The position numbers and the translations under genes were made by a program. DNA of 64,000 nt from a bacterium. GTDB lineage: Bacteria; Bacteroidota; Bacteroidia; Cytophagales; Cyclobacteriaceae. The DNA is taken from assembly GCA_024743255.1 (NCBI GenBank), contig JANSWY010000017.1, positions 1 through 64,000 of the forward strand. The letters are read 5' to 3'. Each line of letters opens with the position of its first letter. The stretch's first letter is position 1. The notes beneath the pieces are model-generated. The model ran no database searches and was not told the DNA's origin. It worked only from the letters and a program-made list of their open reading frames with translations. Positions 1-9,482 of the stretch are shown piece by piece.

Positions 1-1
1 C

Positions 2-622
2 CCCTATAAAACATCAAATCGATTAGTTGCTCAAATGCTTCATGAAGAATTGGGCAGAAAAATACAGTATTGGGATACTACTTTGAATCTGACAAATACA
101 GTTACTTCATTGAACGCACCTGCGGTCTATCACCGAATGCTCAAAGCAAGTGACAATTTTCTTGCAGAACAGTTACTGCTCATGTCATCAAACCACGCGG
201 GTTTCAGATGGGATACCGACAAATTCATTCAATCAATTAAACTTCACGACTTCAAATCATTCAGTAAGCTACCAGTATGGCGAGATGGTTCCGGCCTAAG
301 TAGATACAACCTTGTGACGCCAAGAAGTATGACAGAACTATTGGTGCTTATAAAAAACGAAATGGGTATTGAAAAAGCAAAAAGTTACTTACCTGCAGGT
401 GGAGTTTCTGGCACAATTAAAAATTGGTATAAAGCTGATCAACCATATGTATTTGCTAAGACTGGTACATTGAGCAATGTACATTGTTTAAGTGGTTATA
501 TTGAAACCAAATCTGGTAAAACCCTGGTATTTAGTTTTATGAATAACAATTATACAAACGGGTCAAGTATAGTTAAGAAGGAGATGCAGAGGGTTCTTGA
601 GATGATAAGTGATAGATTCTAA
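2..622 (+). CDS. dacB: D-alanyl-D-alanine carboxypeptidase/endopeptidase, PBP4 (DacB) type, C-terminal part
   Basis: The reading frame is open from the first bases of the window (frame 2), so this is the 3' part of a gene that starts upstream; the first visible ATG at 35 is internal. The visible 206 residues carry the box DGSGLSRYN, corresponding to the second active-site motif of S13 penicillin-binding proteins, and the KTGTLS box near the end, the third motif. The serine nucleophile motif (SxxK) lies outside the window. Enzymes of this family trim or cut peptide cross-links of peptidoglycan in the periplasm. It ends 32 bases before the convergent Ntn hydrolase gene. The family call is firm; carboxypeptidase versus endopeptidase activity cannot be separated here. 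Confidence 0.85.
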   Translation, partial: PYKTSNRLVAQMLHEELGRKIQYWDTTLNLTNTVTSLNAPAVYHRMLKASDNFLAEQLLLMSSNHAGFRWDTDKFIQSIKLHDFKSFSKLPVWRDGSGLSRYNLVTPRSMTELLVLIKNEMGIEKAKSYLPAGGVSGTIKNWYKADQPYVFAKTGTLSNVHCLSGYIETKSGKTLVFSFMNNNYTNGSSIVKKEMQRVLEMISDRF

Positions 623-654
623 AAAAGGAAGGCGCCTTTCCCAATTTAGATTTA

Positions 655-1782
655 TCAATCGTTTCCGGATACTAATTTATCAGAACATGAATACTTGTAT
701 ATTAAATCACTTGAGCTTTTCAAGATATATTCCGGCATTATACCAGGTCCAAACCATCTATTACAAAAAGTTCTCAATATTGTAAGATTCAATTCATTTG
801 TAATAGCAGATAAATCAGAAGGTCCAGCAATCAAACCTAAATCATTTAGTTTCTTAGCTTTCACTGTTGCACTGCAGGTATAATCAAAATCTTTCAATCG
901 GATTTTCTTAACTGTTCTGTTTTCTCTTGTCTTAAAAGCGATAGACTTATTTTTTAAATCATATATAACACTCCATTGTGAACCATACTGAGGCTTATTC
1001 GGATTCCAGCCCTCTAATGCTTTCACATTTTCCAAAATCTCAAAACCGAACTGTTCCAAATCCCCTCCATCATACTTGGCAATTGATGAACTTCCAATTG
1101 AAACGGCCTCCTCTGGATTGAATTTCTGATATTTAGTTAAATCTGCCTGGGTACCTCCATACGTATTGTACTTTTGCATATCAGCAACGCTTTTTTCAAA
1201 TGTATCGTTGCAAATAAAGCCTTTGGTTCGGTAATCATTAAGGTGAGCAACCATTTTGCCATTCAAAAATTCTATTACTGCAAAATTCCCTTTAGCATCT
1301 GCAACCATGTAATGAAGCTTTGTAAATGCCTGACTTGTAATCCTAATCAGTTTATCAGAGGCGATTACTTCTTCAACAGTTGTGTAATTATCAAGTTGAT
1401 ATTGCATCCATTGAAGTTCATCCGTCATGGGTCTATTATCTACTGCCGGATACTGTGATCCTGGAAGCATTAAACAAGCTATCACCAAACCTTCTTCATT
1501 CATTCCTTCCGTTGGACCTTCTCTACCAACCTGGCTAAAGGTTATGCTACCATACTTGGCTGTCCATTTGGCTGATACCTCATTTGGATAGTGTACAGCT
1601 GTTTTTTGTAGGCCTTTTGGGTTTACAATCATCCAGCCATCTCCAAAGTCAAAATCATAATTTCGACCCATAATCATTTGATCACCTTTATGGAGAAAAA
1701 ATGATGTACATGCATTTACCTGCCAACCTATCAGGAGTGATAGCAGCAAGCCTGACATTCTTTTAGTCATTAGATTCATCAT
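655..1782 (-). CDS. Linear amide C-N hydrolase, choloylglycine hydrolase / penicillin V acylase-like (Ntn hydrolase)
   Basis: A protein of about 375 residues with an N-terminal hydrophobic signal sequence directly followed by ACTSFF. In this Ntn-hydrolase family the cysteine exposed after processing is the catalytic nucleophile, so cleavage before Cys25 would both export and activate the enzyme. Further family features are GRNYDFDF shortly after the Cys and a GMNEEGL stretch. Known members hydrolyse amide bonds of bile salts, penicillin V or N-acyl homoserine lactones; the substrate here is unknown. The gene overlaps the end of the upstream XRE regulator by 20 bases. ATGs at 1782, 1779, 1770 and 1758 are all possible starts; 1770 sits in an ATGACTAA overlap with the regulator's stop and may be the translationally coupled one. 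Confidence 0.75.
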   Translation of the reverse strand: MMNLMTKRMSGLLLSLLIGWQVNACTSFFLHKGDQMIMGRNYDFDFGDGWMIVNPKGLQKTAVHYPNEVSAKWTAKYGSITFSQVGREGPTEGMNEEGLVIACLMLPGSQYPAVDNRPMTDELQWMQYQLDNYTTVEEVIASDKLIRITSQAFTKLHYMVADAKGNFAVIEFLNGKMVAHLNDYRTKGFICNDTFEKSVADMQKYNTYGGTQADLTKYQKFNPEEAVSIGSSSIAKYDGGDLEQFGFEILENVKALEGWNPNKPQYGSQWSVIYDLKNKSIAFKTRENRTVKKIRLKDFDYTCSATVKAKKLNDLGLIAGPSDLSAITNELNLTILRTFCNRWFGPGIMPEYILKSSSDLIYKYSCSDKLVSGND

Positions 1783-2596
1783 CGTTTTTATTATTTATTT
1801 CAATTATTAATGTACTAGCTTGATAAAGAACCAGAACTTCACAAATGATTGCCGGACCAAGTAGCATGAGCCCAATTGGTGCCAGAATAACAATCGCAAA
1901 AGTGAATCCTGCAATAGCTTCTAAGATTCCTCCCAACTTTGCGGGTGTACCATACTTATCTCTGATTGAATAAACTCCATAACCAAGTGCTATTCCCGAG
2001 ATTCCAGAAAAAACCGATTCACTAATCGCCAACAAGGGATTCATAAACCAACCTTGAAATAGGGCTATTGTCTGGACAACTGACAGAATCAAGGTTACAA
2101 CTAGTACAAAGTAGCTTCCCACTACGAGTATGTTACTCGATTCCTTTATTCCGAGAAACAGAAAGCCTCTGTAGAAAAGAAAGGCAGAAAAGAAATAGAT
2201 CAAGATATAAATCCCTCCAGTAATAATATCTACATCCCCATCTTCACCATAAGTGAAAAGTAGGTAGAGATCAAAAATCCCCATACAAAGCCAGACAATT
2301 CCAGCGATCATACCAGCAATCAGCAATACTTTTTGATTGGTATTACTAATAGACTGTGGAGTTGGATAAAAAAGGTTCTTAAAGGTTCCAAGAAAAGTTC
2401 TTTCAACTCCTTCCGGATTAAATTCAAGAGCCGCGTAAATGATATTGAGTGTATATGACCTGGGGTTCACTTCTCCAGCCTCGATGCGCTGAATTGTTCT
2501 GACGTTAACCGTACACATTTCAGCCAGCTCCTCCTGAGTAAGCCGTTTTTCCTTTCTGGCTTTGGTGATAAGGCTTCCTAATTGTGGTTGTTTCAT
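1763..2596 (-). CDS. XRE-family helix-turn-helix regulator with multi-spanning membrane domain
   Basis: Residues about 8-62 form a Cro/C1-type HTH (RLTQEELAEMCTVNVRTIQR), followed by a short linker and then five or so long hydrophobic segments between about residues 88 and 265, ending in a polar Asn/Asp-rich tail. HTH-plus-membrane proteins of this design are common in Bacteroidota and are taken to be membrane-tethered transcription factors, but the signal sensed is unknown. It is the first gene of a two-gene minus-strand unit and overlaps the secreted Ntn hydrolase, suggesting that it controls that gene and itself. The start at 2596 places the HTH at the extreme N terminus, as usual for the family. 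Confidence 0.75.
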   Translation of the reverse strand: MKQPQLGSLITKARKEKRLTQEELAEMCTVNVRTIQRIEAGEVNPRSYTLNIIYAALEFNPEGVERTFLGTFKNLFYPTPQSISNTNQKVLLIAGMIAGIVWLCMGIFDLYLLFTYGEDGDVDIITGGIYILIYFFSAFLFYRGFLFLGIKESSNILVVGSYFVLVVTLILSVVQTIALFQGWFMNPLLAISESVFSGISGIALGYGVYSIRDKYGTPAKLGGILEAIAGFTFAIVILAPIGLMLLGPAIICEVLVLYQASTLIIEINNKNDDESND

Positions 2597-2790
2597 TTTA
2601 GTAAAGTCTAATACTTTGATTCAATTCATGATTTGACTTACTCGACTTCAAATCACTTATGCAAGTATATGTTTACCACACGAATTTTGTTGCTGAATGC
2701 CTGTCACATTAACCCGACACTCACCCGACATTTCCTAAAAGCGGCCTTGATTAACTGGGTTGAGGGTTTTTAATCAAATTGATCTGATAA

Positions 2791-3327
2791 TTAATTTATA
2801 GCTCTAGGTGTTGCATCTCTATCAGTTAGCACCCACTTTTCGTCATAGATTGACTTAAAAACTATTTCAAAACCAAGATTTCCATTTTGTTGTAAGTCTC
2901 TAAACACATTTAAGAGCTTAGTTGCGTCTTGTAGAGAATTATCAATTTGTAGAATTGGAATTTGTTCACCAGGTTTAATAAGATAGCCTTCGAAAATATT
3001 GCTGTGATAGATGTTTGAAATGGAATCCATTTCTCTGATATTTTGATAAAGAAAGTTTGGTAAGTCCATTAAATAAGTGGAATCATGGTAACTCACTTTT
3101 ACCGATTCAATTAATGCTGGTCCCACTCCCTTATTTTCCAGGACAATTTTGAAATCAGGTGTGTTGGTTCCATAGTTTCCAATCATCAAATATGGAAAAA
3201 CTGATTGGCGCCTTTGTTCATGCATCAAGTTAGTTTGAAAGATTAAAACAGTAAGAGTCGCTAGACTTATGACGATTGCAGAAACTCCTACAATCCTGTC
3301 AGTGCTCAAAATCGATTTCTTCTCCAT
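2791..3327 (-). CDS. Hypothetical membrane-anchored protein, 178 residues
   Basis: Not recognised as a named family. The N terminus is cytoplasmic and basic, followed by one transmembrane segment at about residues 12-30 (IVGVSAIVISLATLTVLIF), then a soluble domain of about 145 residues rich in beta-type sequence. It contains ENKGVGPALI, a phrase often seen in single-pass proteins with an Ig-like fold where it marks a strand-turn. The ATG at 3327 gives a good membrane anchor. It stands alone: the efflux operon upstream on the same strand is separated from it by a terminator hairpin at 3380-3402, so it probably has its own promoter. Function unknown. Confidence 0.55.
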   Translation of the reverse strand: MEKKSILSTDRIVGVSAIVISLATLTVLIFQTNLMHEQRRQSVFPYLMIGNYGTNTPDFKIVLENKGVGPALIESVKVSYHDSTYLMDLPNFLYQNIREMDSISNIYHSNIFEGYLIKPGEQIPILQIDNSLQDATKLLNVFRDLQQNGNLGFEIVFKSIYDEKWVLTDRDATPRAIN

Positions 3328-3370
3328 ATAGTTTATGATAATTCAACTCCGAAAATAAATGAATCCATCA

Positions 3371-3402
3371 CTAATAAAAAAGCCAGGCATTACACCTGGC
3401 TT
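3371..3402 (-). terminator. Rho-independent terminator of the RND efflux operon
   Basis: AAGCCAGG (3380-3387) pairs with CCTGGCTT (3395-3402) around a 7-base loop; read on the minus strand the stem is followed by a run of T. It lies 6 bases past the TolC stop codon. Confidence 0.85.
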
Positions 3403-3408
3403 CAAATT

Positions 3409-4779
3409 TTATAGATTCTTAGTTAATTCTCCTGTTATCCGCCTTATTGAAACTTTCGAATCAATTAGGTTGTACAACGCTTGTAATCGTTGAATGGAAG
3501 CACTCAGATAATTATTCTGAACTGTCCGGTAATCAAATGAATTAATGGTCCCCGACTTGAATTTCTCCTGAGAGATCTCAAGATTGGTTCCTGCGGAGTT
3601 TTCAAGCTGTTGATTGATCTGATACAAGTTTAGTCTTACGTTGTATTGATCATAAAACTGACTAAGATCCTTATTCAAAGACAACTTCAATTGATCCACT
3701 CTTAAATTACCAATATCCTCTTGTATCATAGCATTTTCAATTGCCCTGTTAATTCTATTGCCATTAAACAGTGTGAATGACAAAGTGAAATTCGCAAAAT
3801 AAACTCCTTGCTTATTTATGGCTGTTTCATCTGGTAGAGCAAAATTTGGATTATCACCAGTGTATCTGGCATTAGTGATATCCTGCACAGATCTCGTCCA
3901 GCGATAACCTGCTTGGGTAGAAATAGTTGGTAATCTATCGGCTCTTGCCATTTGAACCTGATTATTCAATACTGCCTGAGTAAGGTATTGCTTCTTTAAA
4001 TCAAGATTTCCCCCTTCAAGTTTAGAAACCAAGGATCCATAATCCAGAACTTCTACTTCATCCTCTAGCTTGTCCGTAAAAGTATAGTCTCTCACGATAT
4101 TTGATTCTGCTAAAAGAATATTCAAAGAGCGAAGGGCATTTCTGTAACTTAACTCCTGATTGATGTAGTTAATAGAGTCATTCAGATAATTACTTTCCTC
4201 CAATAGAAGATCAGAAGTAACAGCGCTACCTAGTTCTGTCTTGACCTTGGTATAGTTGTATTTATCGCTCGACAATTCCAATTGCCTTTGAAACACATCC
4301 AATCTCTCCTTTTCAAGTACAGCCAGGTAATAACCCAATACAATAGCCTGGACTGTATTAGCAATCACAATATCTGCATTACCTTTCGACTCCAGTTGAA
4401 GGTTCTCAAGACGCTTTTTATTCATGAACATTCTTCCTCCATCAAACAAAGTCCAGTTTAGATTCACTGAAGGAACAATGCTCGTATTGATCTGATTGTC
4501 TAATTGAAAACCAGGAAACGTCTGTCCACTGAAAAACTGATTACCGTTATTCTGATTGGTTATGGAGTTATTTGATGTTCCATCCAACGTAATATTTGGC
4601 AATGCACCAGCTTCACCCCAGCTATTGTTGTTTGAAGCAACTTCTACATTTCCCCTTTCAATTTGGATATCATAATTTCTCGCTAACCCCAACTCTACCG
4701 CTTGAGATAAGCTTAGGCTTTCCTGTGCATTTAAACCAAGGGAAGCCAATCCGCATACAATTATTAATATATATTTCAT
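3409..4779 (-). CDS. TolC-family outer membrane efflux protein
   Basis: The 456-residue product has a cleavable signal peptide (MKYILIIVCGLASLGLNAQ) and two related halves of long alpha-helical repeats, the usual length and build of TolC/OprM proteins that form the trimeric outer membrane exit duct of tripartite pumps. Near the C terminus SGTINSFDYRTVQNNYL matches the conserved TolC segment in which a Gly-x-hydrophobic turn is followed by a helical hairpin. It is the last gene of the operon adaptor-pump-TolC, 10 bases after the pump gene, and is followed directly by a terminator, so one mRNA would encode a complete tripartite pump. Confidence 0.9.
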   Translation of the reverse strand: MKYILIIVCGLASLGLNAQESLSLSQAVELGLARNYDIQIERGNVEVASNNNSWGEAGALPNITLDGTSNNSITNQNNGNQFFSGQTFPGFQLDNQINTSIVPSVNLNWTLFDGGRMFMNKKRLENLQLESKGNADIVIANTVQAIVLGYYLAVLEKERLDVFQRQLELSSDKYNYTKVKTELGSAVTSDLLLEESNYLNDSINYINQELSYRNALRSLNILLAESNIVRDYTFTDKLEDEVEVLDYGSLVSKLEGGNLDLKKQYLTQAVLNNQVQMARADRLPTISTQAGYRWTRSVQDITNARYTGDNPNFALPDETAINKQGVYFANFTLSFTLFNGNRINRAIENAMIQEDIGNLRVDQLKLSLNKDLSQFYDQYNVRLNLYQINQQLENSAGTNLEISQEKFKSGTINSFDYRTVQNNYLSASIQRLQALYNLIDSKVSIRRITGELTKNL

Positions 4780-4789
4780 GATCCCTTGT

Positions 4790-7700
4790 TTAAGCTGATT
4801 CCCTATACTCTTCTAATCTTCTTTCGTCTATTAGCACTCTTTCTACATCTTCCCTTGTAGGCTTTCTGCCTGTCCAAAGCCATGTAGCAAGTCTTCTCAC
4901 ATCATTAAATACTAATATGATTACAGGAAAGAATAATAGAATAATGAATGTTCCTACTAAAACTCCATAGGCAACTGAAATTGCCATTGGCACAAGGAAT
5001 TGCGCTTGAAAACTCTTTTCCATAATTAATGGCCAAAGTCCAAGAACTGTGGTAAGTGAAGTCAGCATAATCGCTCTGAATCTCGCAATTCCAGCTTCAT
5101 ATGCCGCCTGATATACAGATTTACCTTCATCTTTGATCAGAGAATTGAATTTCGCCAGGAATACAACTGCATCATTTATAATCACTCCGGATAACGCTAT
5201 CATACCCCATGCACTTAATATTGATACAGGGTGATCCTCAATTCCATGTCCCCACATTGCTCCTAGCCAACCAAGAGGAATCATCATGATGATCATCACT
5301 GCTTGATAGAAAGATTTGAATGTCAACATGATAATGAAGAAGATTAAGATGAATGCTCCTCCAAAGAACAATAAGATCTGGCTCATCGCTCTATTACTCT
5401 CCCTTGCCTGTCCGCCAAAATCAACTTTGACTGATGGGAAATTTGATTCAAGTTGAGGTACTATCTCAGTTCGTACTCTTTCTAATACTGGTGGCACTTC
5501 GCCAAATGGATCAACCATGTCAGCTTCTACTGTAACTGCTCTGTTTGTATTATAATGACGAACACCTGCTACACCTCTCTCCACTGTATAATCAGCTAAT
5601 TGAGTTAGTGGAAACTGCTCACCATTTGAGGTTTTGATTTTAGTGGACTCCAATTGCCCAACAGTGATTCTGCCTGATTCCGGATATCTAACCCAAACCT
5701 TTAATTCATCATCACCTTTCATGAAACGCTGAACTTCTTCCCCAAAAAATCCTTGACGAATTTGTTTAGTTATATCATTATGATTTAATCCAAGGAAATA
5801 AGCTTGTGTAGTAAGATCAAATAACATCTCTCTCCTACCAATAGCCTCATCATCCTGAATTTCTTTTAGCTCACTGATCTTGCCCAGTTCTTCTTTCAGA
5901 AATGCCTTTGCGCTTCTGAGCTCAACAGCATTCTTCCCTATTAGTTTTACACTAACAGGTTTACCAAATTGGTTACTACCTCCAACTCTAAACTTATCAG
6001 CCTCTGGTACGGGACCAATTTTATCAGATATCTTCTCAATTAAATCAAATGCATTGATTCCGTAATCATCTAACTCTTTATAGAATACATTGATATTTCC
6101 AGCATGAGAACCTGATTCGGAACCATTGGAAGTATTTCCAATTCCTGCAAATGTGTAATTGATCAAATTGTCTTCTGTATTTAGCTCTTCTTTTAGATCC
6201 TCATTCACTGCCCAAACAGCCTTATCAAATCTGTCTATATACTGCTCGACCTTGGCTTCCCTTTCTCCAGGTTTAAATGCTACATCGATATTGAAGCTAT
6301 TGAAAGGTATCTGAGGAAAGAAAGTAGCTTTTATAAATCCACCTGCAAAGAATCCTCCGGTGATAATGAATAAACAAACCAATGCCGTGAAGGAAATCGC
6401 TCTATACTTCATTGTAAACTTCAAAGCATTTCCATAAAGATCATATCTCATAAAATCAATTACCTGATTGATCTTTGATCTTATCTTGAAGCTTCGGGTA
6501 TCTTCTTTCTTTACACTTAATACTTTCTTACTTGCCAAATGAGCTGGCAATACAAAAAATGCTTCCAACAATGAAAATCCTAGACTAAAGACAACTACTA
6601 CCGCCATATCTCTTAGAAATTCAAATCCGCCAGTCAAGAAGAAAAGTGGTAAGAATGCAACGATCGTTGTTGTAACGGAAGTAAATACAGCTGGAAGCAC
6701 TTCCATTGTTCCGTTTATTGCTGCCTTTATTGGGTTCTTGGTTTTCTCAAAGTGAGTATAAATATTTTCCGCAATCACAATTCCATCGTCTACCAAAATT
6801 CCTATTACCAGGATCATACCAAACAATGAAATCATATTGATAGTAAAACCAATGAAACTCCCAAGAATGAACATACCCAGGAATGAAGATGGAATACCCC
6901 ATGCTACCCAAAATGATAATCTCAAACTAAGGAATAGTCCCAATGAAACAAGAACCAATAATAATCCAACAGCTCCGTTGCTAGTTAAAAGGTCTAATCT
7001 TTGATCCAGCATTGTTCTAAAATCCCAGGTAGATTCAAGTTTCACTGCTGAGTACTTATCATTAAACTCTTCGATATATGCATTCACATGATCAGATATC
7101 ACAGCTAAATCCTCTGATTCAAGTTTCTTAACCTCAATAAATACGGCCTCACTACCATTAAGTAGTGCCTTATTTGGTTGATCGGAAAACTGTTCTTTTA
7201 TTTGAGCTACATCCCTCAGCAACAGATTACTGCCATCTGGATTTGATCTAAGAACAATATCACCAATTGCATCTGCCTCAGTCTGTTTACCATTTGATCT
7301 GATCAGAATTTCCTCTCTTACAGTTTTGACTGATCCCGCAGAAATATCCTTATTGTTATTCCTAACTGCACCAGCAACTTGATCGAAAGTCAACCCATAT
7401 CTATTCAGATCTTGCTCTGTTACTTCAATTGATATTTCTACTGGATTGAACCCAACAACATTCACCTGAGACACAACCCCTGAAGCTAACAAATCCTCCT
7501 CAACGATCTTACCATACATCTTCAGTGTCTTGAGATCAACATCACCGGTCAACCCCAGCCACTGGGCTGTGCTCATTTGTTTTTGTTTGAATATAATAGG
7601 CTTCTCCGCTCCTGCCGGAAAAGAACTAATACCATCAACAGCGTTTTTGATTTCGGTATACAGCTCGTCTATATCGTAGTTATCAAGCGTAACTACAGAA

Positions 7701-7987
7701 ATATTAGCAGCATTCTCAGAGGAAGTTGAATTAATTTCATCGATTCCAGCTATGCTGTAAATGGCTTCCTCAATTTTTTGAGTAACACCCTCTTCCATTT
7801 CCTCTGGCGAGGCTCCTGGGTAAGCAACAGATATTGACACCACCTTATCACTCCTTAAAGGGAAGAACGACTTATTGGTATTTACCAGACTGATTATCCC
7901 TCCTATTAAAGTAATCGCAATGATTACATTAGCCACAATCGGATATTGCACCGTGTAGGCGACTAAGTTTTTAATCGAACTAAACAT
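4790..7987 (-). CDS. RND-family efflux pump inner membrane permease (AcrB/HAE1 type)
   Basis: 1065 residues, the standard length for AcrB-like pumps, with two repeats each of a first transmembrane helix, a large periplasmic loop and five further helices. The proton-relay helix TM4 reads GILVDDGIVIAENIY and keeps both aspartates equivalent to AcrB Asp407/408. In the second half the TM10 equivalent reads SGVIINDAVVFLAKF, so the lysine at the AcrB 940 position is not conserved. Substrates could be drugs, detergents or metabolites; nothing in the sequence resolves this. It lies 9 bases after the adaptor gene and 10 before tolC, a compact operon with no local regulator. Confidence 0.9.
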   Translation of the reverse strand: MFSSIKNLVAYTVQYPIVANVIIAITLIGGIISLVNTNKSFFPLRSDKVVSISVAYPGASPEEMEEGVTQKIEEAIYSIAGIDEINSTSSENAANISVVTLDNYDIDELYTEIKNAVDGISSFPAGAEKPIIFKQKQMSTAQWLGLTGDVDLKTLKMYGKIVEEDLLASGVVSQVNVVGFNPVEISIEVTEQDLNRYGLTFDQVAGAVRNNNKDISAGSVKTVREEILIRSNGKQTEADAIGDIVLRSNPDGSNLLLRDVAQIKEQFSDQPNKALLNGSEAVFIEVKKLESEDLAVISDHVNAYIEEFNDKYSAVKLESTWDFRTMLDQRLDLLTSNGAVGLLLVLVSLGLFLSLRLSFWVAWGIPSSFLGMFILGSFIGFTINMISLFGMILVIGILVDDGIVIAENIYTHFEKTKNPIKAAINGTMEVLPAVFTSVTTTIVAFLPLFFLTGGFEFLRDMAVVVVFSLGFSLLEAFFVLPAHLASKKVLSVKKEDTRSFKIRSKINQVIDFMRYDLYGNALKFTMKYRAISFTALVCLFIITGGFFAGGFIKATFFPQIPFNSFNIDVAFKPGEREAKVEQYIDRFDKAVWAVNEDLKEELNTEDNLINYTFAGIGNTSNGSESGSHAGNINVFYKELDDYGINAFDLIEKISDKIGPVPEADKFRVGGSNQFGKPVSVKLIGKNAVELRSAKAFLKEELGKISELKEIQDDEAIGRREMLFDLTTQAYFLGLNHNDITKQIRQGFFGEEVQRFMKGDDELKVWVRYPESGRITVGQLESTKIKTSNGEQFPLTQLADYTVERGVAGVRHYNTNRAVTVEADMVDPFGEVPPVLERVRTEIVPQLESNFPSVKVDFGGQARESNRAMSQILLFFGGAFILIFFIIMLTFKSFYQAVMIIMMIPLGWLGAMWGHGIEDHPVSILSAWGMIALSGVIINDAVVFLAKFNSLIKDEGKSVYQAAYEAGIARFRAIMLTSLTTVLGLWPLIMEKSFQAQFLVPMAISVAYGVLVGTFIILLFFPVIILVFNDVRRLATWLWTGRKPTREDVERVLIDERRLEEYRESA

Positions 7988-7996
7988 GACTATGAG

Positions 7997-9181
7997 TTAT
8001 TTGGATGATACCTGATCGTTACCCTTGATCTCTCCCTGAAGGTTGAGCTCTGGTTCAGCTTCTTCAAGTTTAAATGCTCGCATATTATTGTGCGCATTGA
8101 TTAATGGCTCCACTACCAAATCCGCTCCTGGCTCTAATCCATTGAAAACGACAGTTTCTGGATTAGTTTTGAGGATATTGATATTCTTCTTCTTCAATAC
8201 AGAATCCCTCAATACAAACACTTCATTACTATTATAGATAGCATTTCTAGGAATTATCATACCGTCCTTGATTTGCTCAGCTGGGATTGCTGCCTGAAGA
8301 TATTGCCCGTCATACAATCTTGACCCATTTTGTTGAATGGCAATAAATACATCAACAGATTGAGTATTCTGATTCACATAATCTCCAATTCTACTTATGT
8401 AGCCATTCCAGGCAACATTCTGCTCATCAGAAGTAACCAATACCTCAGCACCTTTTCTTATCCATGGTACTTCTTTAGTTTCGACTGACACTTTTAGTTC
8501 AAGGCTGGAAGTTTTCAATATCTTTCCGATATTTCCTCCAGGATTGACAAATGAACCAGACTGTAAGTTGACCATTGAAATGCTGCCTGCAAATGGAGCA
8601 TAGAACCTGAACTTTTTCAGATTCGCTTCGCCACTCTTAATGCTATAATAAGAATTGTAGATATTCTTTGTAGCCAGAAAAGTCTTCTCTTTGGTATTTG
8701 AGGTTTTGGGAATTTCTGGTAGTGATTTCTCAATATCGATGCTGTTGAAATATTTCTCCCATTTAGAATAGCTTTCCGAATAATCAATCTTCAAATCCGG
8801 CAAAATAGCAGCCAAATCTCTCAAAAAATTACTTTTCTGCGCCTGAAGATTAAGCTTTGCCTCCGTATCATCGATTTGATACAACAATGCTCCCTTCCTA
8901 AAGCTTTCTCCCGCCTTAAGTTTGATATTACCCTGAGACATACGACCAGAAACTTCTGCGATCAAATCCAAAGATTCTGCAGTTTGAACTCTTCCATAAG
9001 CTACCACTTCCGTAGCAACGTCATCATATCTTACTGGGGTTGTTTTCACATAGCGTTTAACTTCCGCTACTTCCTTTTTAGGAGGTTCTGGTTTGAAACT
9101 TGGTGCAATTACGGCAAAAGAAAGCGACCCACCAATTAGCACAAAGAGACTCCCGACAATTACAATTTGCCTGGTTTTCAT
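7997..9181 (-). CDS. RND efflux periplasmic adaptor (membrane fusion protein)
   Basis: A 394-residue protein with a single N-terminal membrane segment (residues about 6-27) and no lipobox, so probably anchored in the inner membrane and bridging pump and TolC. After the anchor come a beta-barrel/lipoyl first half (VVAYGRVQTAESLDL), a helical hairpin and the returning lipoyl half (YAPFAGSISMVNLQSGSFV), in the order found in AcrA/MexA relatives. It is the first gene of the minus-strand operon adaptor-pump-TolC. It faces lhgO across a 301-base divergent promoter region. Confidence 0.9.
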   Translation of the reverse strand: MKTRQIVIVGSLFVLIGGSLSFAVIAPSFKPEPPKKEVAEVKRYVKTTPVRYDDVATEVVAYGRVQTAESLDLIAEVSGRMSQGNIKLKAGESFRKGALLYQIDDTEAKLNLQAQKSNFLRDLAAILPDLKIDYSESYSKWEKYFNSIDIEKSLPEIPKTSNTKEKTFLATKNIYNSYYSIKSGEANLKKFRFYAPFAGSISMVNLQSGSFVNPGGNIGKILKTSSLELKVSVETKEVPWIRKGAEVLVTSDEQNVAWNGYISRIGDYVNQNTQSVDVFIAIQQNGSRLYDGQYLQAAIPAEQIKDGMIIPRNAIYNSNEVFVLRDSVLKKKNINILKTNPETVVFNGLEPGADLVVEPLINAHNNMRAFKLEEAEPELNLQGEIKGNDQVSSK

Positions 9182-9482
9182 TTGAGTTTTAAGTTATGTA
9201 GTTAAATAATAGGCGACCTTATAGGTTTTATGGGATATTGTCGGATAAGTTGCATTTATTCCCATATTCGTGATGAGTGGAACTTTTGATGTGATGAGCT
9301 AAATATTTTCGCTACAACTGGTTGAACAATTTTATTAACATATTTTAACAACCTTTACTAATCCGAACAGTTACCACAATAAATATGTTCATATTCGAAC
9401 AATTGAAGTTTTCCGGAAATAGTATATAAATTCTCTGAGAATAAGTTGTACGAAAGATTGTAATAAAGATTAAATTCGCCGC
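9182..9482. other. Divergent intergenic region between the RND operon and lhgO
   Basis: 301 bases without a gene. It must hold the promoters of both divergent units. Several AT-rich stretches occur, but no long inverted repeat, terminator or known riboswitch was recognised. A plausible lhgO promoter is annotated separately at its right end. Confidence 0.5.
9446..9478 (+). promoter_or_regulatory. Candidate Bacteroidota promoter of lhgO
   Basis: TTG at 9446-9448 and TAAATTCG at 9471-9478 resemble the -33 and -7 elements (TTTG / TAnnTTTG) with a 22-base gap. The -7 box ends only 4 bases before the ATG, so the transcript would be nearly leaderless. Confidence 0.4.
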
